A stretch of 64,000 bases of DNA from Bidens hawaiensis (GCA_021521415.1 JAIQDT010000233.1:1550001-1614000), one strand, 5' to 3'. Positions 1-11,105 are shown, numbered from the stretch's first letter. The notes: generated from the sequence alone by a model not told the origin. Numbers and translations: made by a program.

Positions 1-699
1 ATCACATGTCCTAAGAAGTGAACCTCGCGAAGCCAAAATTCGCATTTCGAGAGTTTAGCGTACAGTTGTTCCTTCTTTAGTAATTCCAGAATTAACCTCA
101 AGTGTTCTTCGTGGTCGGTCTTATCCTTGGAGTAGACGAGGATATCATCAATAAAAACAATCACAAACTTGTCGAGGTACGCCTTGAATACTCGATTCAT
201 GAGATCCATAAAAACGACTGGTGCGTTGGTTAAGCCAAAAGGCATAACCGAAAACTCGTAGTGACCGTACCGAGTTCTGAAAGCCGTCTTTGAAATATCT
301 TCTTCGCGCACTCTTAATTGATGGTAACCAGATCTCAGATCGATCTTCGAGTAGTAACTCGATCCTTGAAGTTGGTCAAACAGATCATCAATTCGGGGTA
401 AGGGATAACGGTTCTTGATCGTCACCTTGTTCAGTTCTCTGTAGTCGATGCACATGCGGAAAGACCCGTCCTTCTTTCGGACAAATAAGACAGGGGCTCC
501 CCATGGTGATGAGCTAGGTCGGATAAAACCTTTATCCAACAAATCTTGCAATTGAGTGGACAACTCCTGAAGCTCCGCCGGTGCAAGCCGATACGGGGCT
601 CGTGCTATGGGTGCTGCACCGGGGGTCAATTCGATTTGGAATTCGACTTGTCGAATAGGAGGGAGTCCAGGCAAATCCTCCGGGAAGACTTCCGGAAAA
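1..699 (-). pseudogene. pol: gypsy A pol: protease-RT linker and reverse transcriptase (partial)
   Basis: An open frame runs from about 699 to the left edge. It holds the linker that precedes RT, then RT blocks with [20 protein letters not shown] (about 515-450), [13 protein letters not shown] (about 405-365), [10 protein letters not shown] and the catalytic FIDD box near 145-155 (plus-strand coordinates). The FIDD box is the usual form of YxDD in plant gypsy RTs. RNA-templated cDNA synthesis in the virus-like particle is the family role. It is out of frame with the upstream protease because of an extra base in the A-run at 696-700. It has no start codon of its own, as expected for a polyprotein. 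Confidence 0.9.
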
Positions 700-1500
700 A
701 TCTCGCACAATCGGTACATCTTCGATTCGCTTTTCCTCCGCGGGTTTCTCGACAATATGCGCTAAAATTGCCGGATGACCCTTTCGTAGATACTTCTGCG
801 CCTTCATGAGGGTGATGACGCTGGTGGTCATGCCGCGCTTCACGCCCTGGACCGAAATGTTCTCGCCGGAAGGGGTAGTGATGTGGACGATCTTGTCGTG
901 ACATATAATCTCCGCTCGGTTCTCAGATAACCAGTCCATGCCGACAACGACATCGAAACTACCAAGCGCAAAAGGTATAAGGTCGATATCAAAAATATGA
1001 CCTGACAGTTTCAACTTACATCCCGCAAGTACATGAGTTGTTTCTATAGACTTTTCGTCAGCTAATTCAACAGGAAACTTAGCATCTAACGGGGTTGGAG
1101 TTAAGTCTAAGAGTTTACTAAAGGCTTTCGATACAAAACTCCTATCAGCTCCAGTGTCAAACAAAACAGAAGCAAAACAGTCGTTCACAGGAAACTTACC
1201 AGTCACCACATACGGATCGTTGCGGGCTTGACCCGAACCGATGACGAAAGCTCTTCCTTTACCATTACTTCCTCCACCGCTGCTGCCTCCATTGTTCTCG
1301 TTCTGTTTTAGTTTGGGACAATCCTTCCTGAAATGACCCTCTTGACCACACTCGAAACAACCCTTAGTCGTCATAGGTGGTTTAGGAGCACCCTTTTCCG
1401 CTAGGTCTCCCCTACATTCCTTGGCCTGATGACTCATTTTTCCACATCTCAGACACTTGATGCGATCACACGGGCCAGCATGGTGATAGTTGCACCTGTT
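696..1500 (-). pseudogene. gypsy A gag C-terminus (zinc knuckles) and aspartic protease
   Basis: The frame downstream of the gag stop contains a partial first zinc knuckle, then a CCHC knuckle of pattern CFECGQEGHFRKDC (near 1310-1355). A serine/glycine linker follows, then the retropepsin-like domain with the catalytic triplet in LFDTGADRSF (near 1150-1120) and the second conserved strand VVVGMDWLSE (near 950-920). The protease matures Gag-Pol. The frame is the same as gag, so the two were one polyprotein before the TGA at 1501-1503. It leaves the RT frame at 696-700, where an A-run is one base longer than the gypsy reading would need. Methionine at 1437 is probably not a real start. Confidence 0.88.
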
Positions 1501-2418
1501 TCATTTCGGGTGTTTCCCAGCATAGCCGCTCGAACCCTGCCCGCTACCGTTGTTGTTATTGTTGTGACCCTGATTATTGAAGCTCCGAGTGAGTTCGGGC
1601 TTACGGTAGTGTTGTTGCTGTGGGGAGTTCGAGGATGAGGACCTGGCGTTATCGAACTTTCTCTTTCCATTACTCGGGTTGTTGTTGCTGTTGTTGTCAG
1701 TGCTCGGGTTGTCACGGGCTTTAGTGGTTGAACCTCTAGGTGGTAACGCACCTTGGGTCACAGCTTGATCCGTCAGTTTGTGAGCTAACCGAATCGCTTG
1801 TTGAATCGTAGCCGGTCTGGAAGACGTCACCATGCCCTGAATTTGTGGTGCTAACCCATCAATATACATCTCGATCCTCTTACTCGGCGGGTCTACCATC
1901 CGTGGACACATCACAGCTAACTCGTGAGAACGGGTGGTGTAGGATTTAATTTCGGAACCCACCATCTTCAACGACCAAAACTCGGATTCCAACTTTGCAA
2001 TCTCCTCTCTAGGACAATACTCTTCCCGCATCATATTCTTGAACTCCTCCCAGTTCATAGCGTTCGCCAATTCTAATCCAAGAATTTGCACATTTGAGTT
2101 CCACCAAGTAAGAGCAGAATCTTCCAGTGTTCCAACAGCAAATTTGACCCTACTGGCAGGTGGACAATTACACATCTCAAACGCTGATTCGGCCTTCTCA
2201 GCCCAACGCAGGAAACCTATAGCTCCCTCCGTGCCCTTAAACGAATTGGGCTTGCAATCCAGGTAGTTCTTGAAAGTACACGTTCCAGTCGGACCTCCAG
2301 CTTGATTCTGAACATGTGCGGCTAGTGCGGCCGCCGCGTGGTCGTTTAACAGAGTTTGGAGTTCTCCTGCAGTCAAGTTGATATTACCACGACCGTGTCC
2401 AGCGTTTCTCCCTGCCAT
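1501..2418 (-). pseudogene. gag: gypsy A Gag (capsid), truncated by an in-frame TGA
   Basis: 305 codons. The start at 2418 is the first Met after the leader. A Retrotransposon-gag capsid core lies at residues about 45-200 (conserved features FLRWAEKAESAFE, ALTWWN, EEFKNMM and YCPREE). A tail rich in Asn, Ser and Gln spans about 235-300. Gag assembles the cytoplasmic virus-like particle and binds element RNA. The TGA at 1501-1503 falls where the first Cys of the zinc finger is expected, and the downstream frame continues in phase, so this is a point nonsense mutation rather than a normal end. A fragment of nearly the same gag sits in opposite orientation at 6300-6790 and 7028-7518. Confidence 0.9.
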
Positions 2419-2673
2419 TTCATAGAATCACAGCATAAAATGTTAAACATGAATTTTTCGGTTTCATATGCAACACGCCATACATGTAATAAAAAGATAG
2501 GTAAGAAAGAAATAATAAAAAACAAACATCACATCACAATCGTATAATAATCCAAATAATAATTCATGATTAAAACCATTGTATTCGCTACAAAGTATTT
2601 AAAATCAATCCTTAAAATCATAGAAAATAATAGTTTGGATGGAGACAACCCCTCCATCTAGGTGTTATCATCC
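2419..2673 (-). other. Spacer between extra ORF and gag of gypsy A
   Basis: 255 bp of AT-rich DNA with no sustained frame on either strand. It separates the extra ORF from gag, so gag would need an internal start, reinitiation or splicing to be translated. Confidence 0.5.
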
Positions 2674-3414
2674 TTAGATGTCATCGTCTGAGGACACCTC
2701 TGAGTGTGCCTCTGGCTCAGCCGGTTCTTCCTCCGGTTCCTCTTCGGATTCCTCCTCGGGGTCTTCCTCGGGGTCCTCCTCTGGCTCCTCTTCGGGATCT
2801 TCCTCGGGTTCCTTCTCAGGCTCTGCCTCAGGTTCCGTTGCGTTCTGAGCAATTTGCATTTGTAAGACATCGCAACGCTCTAAAGCTATCTCGGTTCGGG
2901 TCCTTGCCACCTGGAGTTGCTCTTGCAAGTCTATCATCTCGGCTTGCATTTTTCTCATAATCTTCATCTGTTGATCGCTAGCATCTTGCATTTCCTTCAT
3001 AGCCGCTGTCAGGCGGGAGATTTCCTCCTTAGTTTCGGTTCCATCTCTTAACAGTCCGGAAACGTTCGCTCTCGTCGAGCGCATAAAACCCACGTCACGC
3101 TCTAAGCAAGAGACAACAACTGCGAGAACACGCTCTACAGGTTCGGTTATGGGTAGTAGGGTATTGGGGTAAGCAGGACGACTCGGGTGAGGTAGTGGGG
3201 GAACTTGTTCGCGATAGACCATACGCCTGATCATATTCGGGTACCAATCCCAGCTAACTTCGTCTTCGTACATGCCTTCGGATAAACGATACCTCTTCAG
3301 TGCAGGGGCTTCTAGCTCCGGGACTACTCGGGGTGGCAAGGAGGTAGGTAACTGCGGTTCCTTCCCATGAGCATGAGTCATCTGATCGGATGATGATGAT
3401 GGTAGCGTCGACAT
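2674..3414 (-). CDS. Extra ORF upstream of gag in gypsy A (acidic coiled-coil protein)
   Basis: 246 codons, intact, first ORF after the primer site. I do not recognise a named domain. Residues about 1-110 are mixed polar with several Pro. Residues about 120-200 are heptad-like (TETKEEISRLTAAMKEMQDA and similar) and should form a coiled coil. Residues about 205-240 are a run of EEPEEDPE-type repeats, followed by a short acidic end. It lies between PBS and gag in the sense strand, so it would be the first ORF on the genomic RNA. Being intact while gag and pol are broken is notable, although the acidic repeat may simply tolerate change. It could be a Gag N-terminal extension or an accessory protein. 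Gypsy D has no such ORF in its leader. Confidence 0.7.
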   Translation of the reverse strand: MSTLPSSSSDQMTHAHGKEPQLPTSLPPRVVPELEAPALKRYRLSEGMYEDEVSWDWYPNMIRRMVYREQVPPLPHPSRPAYPNTLLPITEPVERVLAVVVSCLERDVGFMRSTRANVSGLLRDGTETKEEISRLTAAMKEMQDASDQQMKIMRKMQAEMIDLQEQLQVARTRTEIALERCDVLQMQIAQNATEPEAEPEKEPEEDPEEEPEEDPEEDPEEESEEEPEEEPAEPEAHSEVSSDDDI

Positions 3415-3576
3415 CCCTACAGGTAAGTTGTGTATGCGCGCGTATGAGTGAATGAGGTAAAGAGATAAGATAACGAGAGACTAAGCAAAATATATATGCA
3501 GTGCGTATAATTATAACTAATGGGTCGTTGCGGTTATAGTCTAGTATGCATGCAGTTTCTAGTTCGCTATAACCAA

Positions 3577-3590
3577 TGGCTCTGATACCA
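3577..3590 (-). promoter_or_regulatory. Primer binding site of gypsy A (initiator Met tRNA)
   Basis: On the minus strand the sequence TGGTATCAGAGCC begins three bases after the LTR end. This is complementary to the 3' end of plant initiator Met tRNA, the usual primer of plant LTR retrotransposons. It fixes the orientation and the inner LTR border at 3594. Confidence 0.95.
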
Positions 3591-6298
3591 ATCTGTCACC
3601 CCTCAAAATCCACTAACGGAGTTTTACCGTCAGAGGGTGTGAACTAACAGGATCGGAATCATTAGTTACAATCAAACCATAAATAAAGTTTTCAAAACAC
3701 GAAAACATTTAAGTGTAAATAAGTGCGGAAGCGTAAAACCATAAGCCAAGCATTGCGTCACGCAGGACGACTTAAAACCCAATAACAATAGTTTAAAACA
3801 AGTTTGCATAAACAGTAACGTTCAAATTAATGCATGATCCTACACCGCGCGCCCGCCTCGGCTACCTGAGAATAACATAATAAAAGTGTCAACACGAGGT
3901 TGGTGAGTTCACAAGTTTATATAAAATAAAGCATTTAGCGTTTTGCGTTTTGCGTTACCAGATAGTGTTAAATCAATTATATATCTATAGGTAGCTAGCC
4001 TATAAAGCAAGTATTACTAAGTGTTCGACACCGAAGCTGACTGTTTATCATGTGCCTTGCCACCAGGTCTATCCCGACCATGGTAATGTGTTTAGCCAAG
4101 ATTACACCCACTCGACCTCCAGTCGAGCTTAGCGTTGGGTGGGGTTTGTCAAACCCAGTAGTACTACTCAACAATGACTCGCTATTTTCCAATACTAAAC
4201 GGTTCGATGTGTGAAGGACTTCAATTATTTCGTTTGCCACATAGCCTTTACAAGTGATATATAATTTCATAACAAAATCTAAAAGCGTTTCGGAGTATGT
4301 TATCTCCCCCAAATGAAAAGCGTTTAAAAAGTTTAAAAGGGGAAAGTGAAACTCACTATTTGCGAAGAATTCCAAAAACAAGTCACCCAAGTGATGCGCG
4401 TCACAGAAAAACTCTCGCTAGCGTTCTAAAACAACAAGGAGATTTTCTAAGTGTCGGAACTATTATCGAGTCTCTAGACTCGGCACATAATACCTATGCA
4501 CAAGATACGTTTCGTGTTTCGTTTGTGAATCGTGTGTGTCTCAACAAGCACATTAGTGATACGTTACGTGTGTGAACAACTATTTACGTGTCAAGTGTTA
4601 ATGGTGTACATTACTAGCAATTATTCCCCGCAAGGGCAATTTGGTCAAAACACAACAATTATCTAGCAATTAGCACGTTTCATGTATTTTCATAAAGTTT
4701 AGCAGCTAGTTTCATCAAGACAGAATTCTACTTGAAAGATTATTCTATCCAACAGATCATAGCATCTCAATTAATTTACCAAAAATCGTCACAAAAGCAT
4801 ACATGAGTTAGGTTTCCAGAACATATTTTATTGTATTTTTATTCTACATAGTTTACTCATAATGATCAAAACATTACAACAACTCACAACAGTCAAATTC
4901 ATGCGCAACAGAATGTTATTTGTTATCCCCGTTAAATGAAAAATCCAATTAATCCAAGACCAATTGGGTTAGGTTCTTAACTCAACAAGTTAACTTCCAG
5001 GAGTAGAACCAACCCATTTGGTCTTGTAGTTCATCAGTTATGCTAATTACAAAACAACTTAACAGCAGGTCTCACAACTCAGATTTGCACTTCAGTTTTG
5101 TAAAATCATAAAGATTAACTTTTACTCGTCCAAAAATTACAAACTTAGACTTTATAGAAACTAGACTCATTATAGTACCCTGTAGTGTTAACAACCTCAG
5201 AAAATTTCCATATTAACAATTAGTTACAGTTGTCTAAACATAACTTACAATCTGTCCAGTACCAGTTTTGACCTTTAATCATATTTAAATCGTTTGAGTA
5301 ACCAAAACACCTCCAAATTAGGCGTGGTTGGACTTTCTGAAAACTAGACTCAGAGTACTACCTTGTAGACTCATAATTAGCTCAGTTTTCTTATATATTC
5401 AACAAGTTACATGTCGTTCAAGTTTAACAATCACTGCTGTCAAAACTCAGCAAGCACAAACAATCGTCTAACACGCATCCTAAGCATACGACATATCTCA
5501 AAACATGTAACGAGCATAATAAATCACAAAAATCAGTAGTAACCCTCTAGGGTTTACAAACCATCAATGATTCAATAATCTTTCACCGTTCAAAATCACA
5601 TATGATCATCAATATCAATAACTAACACATAATCAATCATCATCTAATAAAAATTACACATGCAAACACTAAATACATGATTTACAAAGTTAGGGTTTCA
5701 TGTTTATACCTTAAAAACGCAGAAACAACCAAGGGAAACGTGAGAGATGCTTAGAAACGAGTGTAGGATGCTCCGATTATGAAGAACAAGATCAAAACAA
5801 GGTGATATGTGTGTGTGTGTGGGCTGCCGATCGCAAGGGAGAAGGGGGGGGGGCTGCCGTCGGGTAGAGAGAGAGAGAGGGAAGAGAGTTAGGGTTTAAT
5901 ATTATTATTAACAATAACATGTTACACATAGGTCCCTCAACTCTTTAGTATTACTTTTCTAGCTTAAATTAACTCGTTTGCATCTTGAGTTAGCGTTTTA
6001 TACCATGTTATCACATAAAACATAAGTCTAATACATAATTATCACATAATTATTGTTTTGATGTTTTTCGTTTATTCACCAATGGTTTGCGTCAACTCGT
6101 TTGCGTTTCGGTGCAATCCCGAAAGACTACACATGTAGTGATTGTCAAGCGTCATTTAAAACCTTAGTTTAAATGTAATGAGATGTGCGTTATAGATCCA
6201 GTGATCTTAAGTTTGAATTGACGGAGTTTGGGTTAACGGAGTTAACCTGAAATTGACGAGGACTACACATGTATATTGACTACACATGTATATTGACT

Positions 6299-6790
6299 GC
6301 AGCAGAACACGCGGCGGCCGCTCTAGCCGCACATGTTCAGAATCAAGCTGGAGGTCCGACTGGAACGTGTACTTTCAAGAACTACCTGGATTGCAAGCCC
6401 AATTCGTTTAAGGGCACGGAGGGAGCTATAGGTTTCCTGCGTTGGGCTGAGAAGGCCGAATCAGCATTTGAGATGTGTAATTGTCCACCTGCCAGTAGGG
6501 TCAAATTTGCTGCTGGAACACTGGAAGATTCTGCTCTTACTTGGTGGAACTCAAATGTGCAAATTCTTGGATTAGAATTGGCGAACGCTATGAACTGGGA
6601 GGAGTTCAAGAATATGATGCGGGAAGAGTATTGTCCTAGAGAGGAGATTGCAAAGTTGGAATCCGAGTTTTGGTCGTTGAAGATGGTGGGTTCCGAAATT
6701 AAAGCCTACACCACCCGTTCTCACGAGTTAGCTGTGATATGTCCACGGATGGTAGACCCGCCGAGTAAGAGGATCGAGATGTATATTGAT
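6299..6790 (+). pseudogene. Captured gag fragment, copy 1 (opposite to its host element)
   Basis: Encodes the capsid core from the residues near gag position 16 to position 199, with about 20 bp missing near its start, and reads on the plus strand while the host element reads on the minus strand. It is nearly identical to 1861-2376, with Val to Ala and Ser to Ala changes in the capsid core. The open frame from 6269 to 6895 is a chimera of gag and LTR sequence and lacks the zinc knuckle, protease and pol. I do not regard it as a functional gene. Confidence 0.9.
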
Positions 6791-7026
6791 GTTTTTCGTT
6801 TATTCACCAATGGTTTGCGTCAACTCGTTTGCGTTTCGGTGCAATCCCGAAAGACTACACATGTAGTGATTGTCAAGCGTCATTTAAAACCTTAGTTTAA
6901 ATGTAATGAGATGTGCGTTATAGATCCAGTGATCTTAAGTTTGAATTGACGGAGTTTGAGTTAACGGAGTTAACCTGAAATTGACGAGGACTACACATGT
7001 ATATTGACTACACATGTATATTGACT

Positions 7027-7518
7027 GCAGCAGAACACGCGGCGGCCGCTCTAGCCGCACATGTTCAGAATCAAGCTGGAGGTCCGACTGGAACGTGTAC
7101 TTTCAAGAACTACCTGGATTGCAAGCCCAATTCGTTTAAGGGCACGGAGGGAGCTATAGGTTTCCTGCGTTGGGCTGAGAAGGCCGAATCAGCATTTGAG
7201 ATGTGTAATTGTCCACCTGCCAGTAGGGTCAAATTTGCTGCTGGAACACTGGAAGATTCTGCTCTTACTTGGTGGAACTCAAATGTGCAAATTCTTGGAT
7301 TAGAATTGGCGAACGCTATGAACTGGGAGGAGTTCAAGAATATGATGCGGGAAAAGTATTGTCCTAGAGAGGAGATTGCAAAGTTGGAATCCGAGTTTTG
7401 GTCGTTGAAGATGGTGGGTTCTGAAATTAAAGCCTACACCACCCGTTCTCACGAGTTAGCTGTGATGTGTCCACGGATGGTAGACCCGCCGAGTAAGAGG
7501 ATCGAGATGTATATTGAT
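7027..7518 (+). pseudogene. Captured gag fragment, copy 2
   Basis: Second unit of the tandem array, same limits and orientation as copy 1. It carries small differences such as a Glu to Lys change in the conserved EEYCPREE region and Met instead of Ile in AVMCPRMVD. The chimeric open frame spans 6997-7623. Confidence 0.9.
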
Positions 7519-7723
7519 GTTTTTCGTTTATTCACCAATGGTTTGCGTCAACTCGTTTGCGTTTCGGTGCAATCCCGAAAGACTACACATGTAGTGATTG
7601 TCAAGCGTCATTTAAAACCTTAGTTTAAATGTAATGAGATGTGCGTTATAGATCCAGTGATCTTAAGTTTGAATTGACGGAGTTTGAGTTAACGGAGTTA
7701 ACCTGAAATTGACGAGTGTCACA

Positions 7724-8697
7724 ACAACAGCTAAAGCCATGTATGATGCTTTGTTGGAATTGTTTGAAGGTAATATAGAACTGAAGAATATCAAGAAAGA
7801 AAGGCTGAAGCAACAACTTGACCAATTCAAGTATAAATATGGTGAAAGACTACATTATATCTTGGAAAGATTCCTGACTATTGTTAATGAAATCAGGACA
7901 ACTGATTATGTTGTCACTGATTCTGATTTAAATACAAAATTGCTTTCATCTTTTCAAAAGAATGGTATACTGCAAGCAAGTTCAAAAGGCAGAAACCAAA
8001 CTTTGCATAACGTAAGTTGGATGATGTGATTTGTTTCCTTCAAGCAGCAAAGATTAAAATGATTGAAAAATAAATGATCAATGAAGATAAACCCTGTTTT
8101 CAAGTGACCAATTCACTCATTGCACATATGGGGAACTTATCCACCAAGAATCAACAACAAATTCCCATTATTGAAGAACCTATTGAGAATGTTGTTGATA
8201 CCCCAAGAAGCTTTGTTGCTGGCAGTTCATACAGTCGAGTTGGACAATCAAGATTCAAAGCCCAATTGATTGATGACAATGACTCATCATCTATGGCCAG
8301 TGGGAATGCACCATATGGTGGTAATGTTGGTCATGGAAATGAATATCAAGCATTGTTCTCTATGTTCACTGATTCTTAAAATGCTTTTGTTGCCAAGAAC
8401 ATGATCCACACTAGTGTTGTTCAAGATGATCTTGAGCAAATTGATGTTGATGACCTAGAGGACATGTATCTAAAATGGCAAGCTGCAATATTGGCACTGA
8501 GAAGCAAGAGATTGTACAACAGGACTGGAAGATCATTGGTTTCCGGACCAAATGATAGAATTGGATTTGATAAATCAAAAGCTATCTGCTACAATTGTCA
8601 GTCACCTGGTCACTTTGCTAGAGAATGCAATCAACCCAGGCAATTTAACAACAATCAAGGTCAGCAGTACCAGCCCAGAATTCAAAACCAATATTAG
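7724..8697 (+). pseudogene. gag: copia A Gag, capsid region and first zinc knuckle
   Basis: Begins within the UBN2-type gag domain (AKAMYDALLELFEGN and KERLKQQLDQFKY, about 7735-7850), broken at its left edge by the gypsy A insertion. A frameshift near 7990-8020 and stops near 8070 and 8377 follow. The frame then continues through an acidic stretch to a CCHC knuckle CYNCQSPGHFAREC (about 8588-8630). After the TAG at 8695-8697 the frame goes on into an Asn/Gln-rich tail to about 8860. Gag forms the particle and binds RNA. Copia B has the same order, which supports the reading. Confidence 0.88.
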
Positions 8698-10749
8698 AAT
8701 CAAAACCAGCAAGGCCAACAAAGAAACTTTAACAACAACTTCAAAAACAACTTCAACAACAACTTCAACAACCACAATGCACAGAACCATCAGCAAGTTG
8801 TTCCTCATAACCAGAATTATCAAAGAAACAACAATCAGAACCCTCCACAAGCTCCTCAAACAATAGAAATAATGTCAACAATCAACCCAGAAACCAAGGA
8901 AATGTTGCATTGGCTGCTCATTAACAAGATGGAGAATTTTATTAGAGCAATCATGCTGAAGATATAAGTAAAGCCAATGTTCCACTTATGGCTCAAGTGG
9001 AAAATGAAGCTGGATCTTCTTCAACTCAGGTACATTCAAAACTTTCAAAGCTTGAATTACTTGAATTGAATGAATCTTTAAGAATAACTATTGGAAAATT
9101 GGAAAGTGAATGTTTTAGAAAGAAAAGTATGATTAATGTGTATGAATCAAGTGATTTGACCTATGAAGAGAGGATCAAAACTCTTGAGCAAGACTACATG
9201 GATAGTTATAGAAAACAGTCTAGTTATGTGACTGAGATTGATGGGTTGAAGAAGATGGTTATTGAAGAGAAAGAGAAGAATACCACACTTTAGGTTGAAA
9301 ATGAATTCCTGAAAAATCTAGTTTCAATTGGAAATATCTGTGGAGAGCTTAACAAAATCAAAGAAGAAGACAAATACAAGGAATTTCCTCCACCTTTCAA
9401 TGACAACAATTCATAGAAGATTGAAAAAGAAAAGGGAAATGCATATCTTAACCAGTTTAGAGATGTGTTCAAAGATAAGGAAGAATTTCTTGAAAATTAC
9501 AAGTTGGTGGAAGTTAATGAAAACGGAGAATTTGTAATAAAAGAGGAAGTGAAAGAAGAGAAGAATGTAGGTATTCAAGTCTCAGAGGATGACTTTGATG
9601 AAGATTACTTGAATATAGATGACTTGATTGAGTCAAGTGATCATTACTCAGTTGAAAGTGGTTCAAAAGATGAAAGAAGTGGCAAGTCAAGTCCGCCAAG
9701 CATAATTCGATTACTACCAAAAATCACAACCAAAATGAGAAAACACCATGAACAAATGAGAAGAGAACATGTGTCATTTGACATATGTGAATGATCAAAG
9801 GGATCAAAGGTTAATTACAATGTTGTTAAGCCACTAAGTAAAGAAGTTATGAAGAAGAAAAAGGGTAATGACAAGAAGAAGAAACAAGAAACTATTACAA
9901 GTGAGCAGTTTATTCCAATTTACCCTGTATTTTCAAGTCAAGAATTGTTTGATGTTGGTGAAGTTGAAACAATGGAAGAGTATGAAATAAGACAAGCAAG
10001 GTTCGGAGCAAGTATTAATGATGAGCCAATAAACCTAGAAAGAATAAAATTTGTCAAAAGATCAGTTGATAGGCAAGAAATCAAAATTGAAGAATTTGTG
10101 TCATTCTCAATTGACTTTGATGGTCTCAAAATTCAGAGAACAATTAGTATTGATCCCCCAAAACCAAGTGAGAGATTCAAGAAAGGGAAGACAAATGAAA
10201 GTTTTAAGGGAAAAGTCTGGTGTAAGAAGTGTGATGAATATGGACACCACACAGACTCTTTCCATGAAAGATTCACATTTAAACCAATTGATGTTCCAAA
10301 TTCCATCAAGTTTGGACAAGATTTTTGTCTCTACAAAATGAAGTATGATAAAAGCTTGGGTAAAGGCAAGAAGTCTGTTGATCATGTTTAAAGCAATGTT
10401 AAAGACAAGGGAAAGAAGAAAGCTGAAACAATTGATAAGGAAGTCAAGAAGAGTGTTGTTCAACCAGAAAAGAAGAAGTCTTCAATGAACAAACAACCTA
10501 TCAGAATTGTCCCTAACAAAGACTCCGAATCTGTGAAGTCTGATGAGTCTGATAAGTCACCAAGAAAAGAAAACAATGAAAAACCAGGTGTGTACACAAA
10601 GAAGAAGACAAGGGAGCTTAATTGTGATGAGAAATTTTTCTTGAAGCATGGTTATAAACCACGAGGGTTTCTTTCGAATCCAAGGAGTGAGATTCAAATG
10701 TCAAGTGAGACACATGTGAGGGAGGTTTCTCATGCATTTGACCCGAATT
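8698..10749 (+). pseudogene. copia A Gag, Asn/Gln-rich tail, coiled coil and second knuckle region
   Basis: From 8988 to 10787 one frame holds the whole stretch, interrupted by in-frame stops at 9291, 9414, 9792 and 10389. The first part is heptad-rich (ELLELNESLRITIGKLE), the middle is acidic with many Lys-rich runs, and a degraded knuckle with CKKCDEYGHH occurs near 10222-10260. The last part has PGVYTKKKTRELNCDEKF. The same arrangement is seen in copia B (29432-31495), where it is open. I take this as an extended Gag. Function of the coiled coil is unknown. Confidence 0.75.
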
Positions 10750-11105
10750 CACGGGTATGGGTCTCACCAAATCCATATATTCCTTAAACGGGTTATAACA
10801 TCTCATTAAATTAAAACTTAATCTCACCAAATATTTGATGTAAAAATCCTATAAAATAGGGATATATTAAAAATTAATATATGATTTTTTTTTAAATATA
10901 TTATTATAAATAAAAAACAATTTTATAGTAAAAAAATGAACGGATCTTGGGTCTCACCAAACTCATATAACTTTTAAATTGGGTTATAACATCTCATTAA
11001 CTTGTGGAACCTTTTATCATCAAACCATAAGTATATTCTTAACTTACATACAATAAATAAAATTAAAATTCAAAAAATATATAAATACTAAAAACGAGAC
11101 ATTAT
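10750..11105 (+). repeat. AT-rich insertion with terminal-like direct repeats in copia A
   Basis: A very AT-rich block breaks the gag frame. A segment of about 55 bp with GGGTCTCACCAAA and GGGTTATAACATCTCATTAA occurs at about 10753-10808 and again at about 10945-11000. Copia B has nothing comparable at this position. It may be a small non-autonomous element. I could not define inverted ends or a target-site duplication. Confidence 0.5.

Larger units (their letters stand above)
6261..7716 (+). repeat. Two 728-bp tandem units, each inverted gag fragment plus LTR end
   Basis: Units 6261-6988 and 6989-7716 differ at only a handful of positions. Each consists of a gag fragment (about 525 bp) followed by a 203-bp LTR-end segment that is also present once before the array (6058-6260). 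The join between gag and LTR at 6786-6791 is TTGATG, a string present at the same point in the undisturbed LTR (6058-6063), so a microhomology junction is likely. Each unit starts with a short duplicated stretch (TACACATGTATATTGAC twice). Confidence 0.92.
1..7723 (-). mobile_element. Ty3/gypsy LTR retrotransposon A, 5' part (3' end beyond left edge)
   Basis: Read on the minus strand the order is 5' LTR (7723 to 3594), Met-tRNA primer site, an extra ORF, gag with zinc knuckle, aspartic protease and reverse transcriptase, which runs off position 1. RT, RNase H and integrase follow this order in Ty3/gypsy (Metaviridae), but RNase H, integrase and 3' LTR are outside the window. It is inserted in the gag gene of copia A: the copia gag reading resumes directly at 7724. 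The pol frame is broken by one stop and one frameshift, so this copy is not autonomous. The long LTR and Met primer suggest a chromovirus of Tekay/Del type, but no chromodomain can be seen here. Confidence 0.9.
3594..7723 (-). repeat. 5' LTR of gypsy A, expanded by captured inverted gag
   Basis: Inner border at 3594 (plus strand TGTCACCCC, three bases from the PBS). Outer border at about 7723 (minus strand TGTGACACTCG), directly against copia A gag. The ends are TG...CA type. The span is 4130 bp; without the duplicated block 6261-7716 it would be about 2.7 kb. It holds a GT run, a G run and a GA run at 5808-5880, and the shared gypsy-LTR block at 3863-3908. Small open frames at 3995-4390 and 4297-4575 are not convincing genes. 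The 3' LTR is outside the window, so the pair cannot be compared. Confidence 0.8.

Noticed and set aside
2039..2266. Open frame antisense to gag (also at 6382-6609 and 7110-7337)
   Set aside because: It is a shadow of the conserved capsid core; the three copies are the same gag sequence read on the opposite strand.
3995..4575. Overlapping open frames inside the gypsy A LTR
   Set aside because: No similarity to known domains, on both strands of LTR sequence, probably chance.
6269..7623. Two 208-codon open frames that look like separate gag genes
   Set aside because: They are chimeras of a captured gag fragment and LTR-end sequence, lacking zinc knuckle, protease and pol, and lie inside an LTR.
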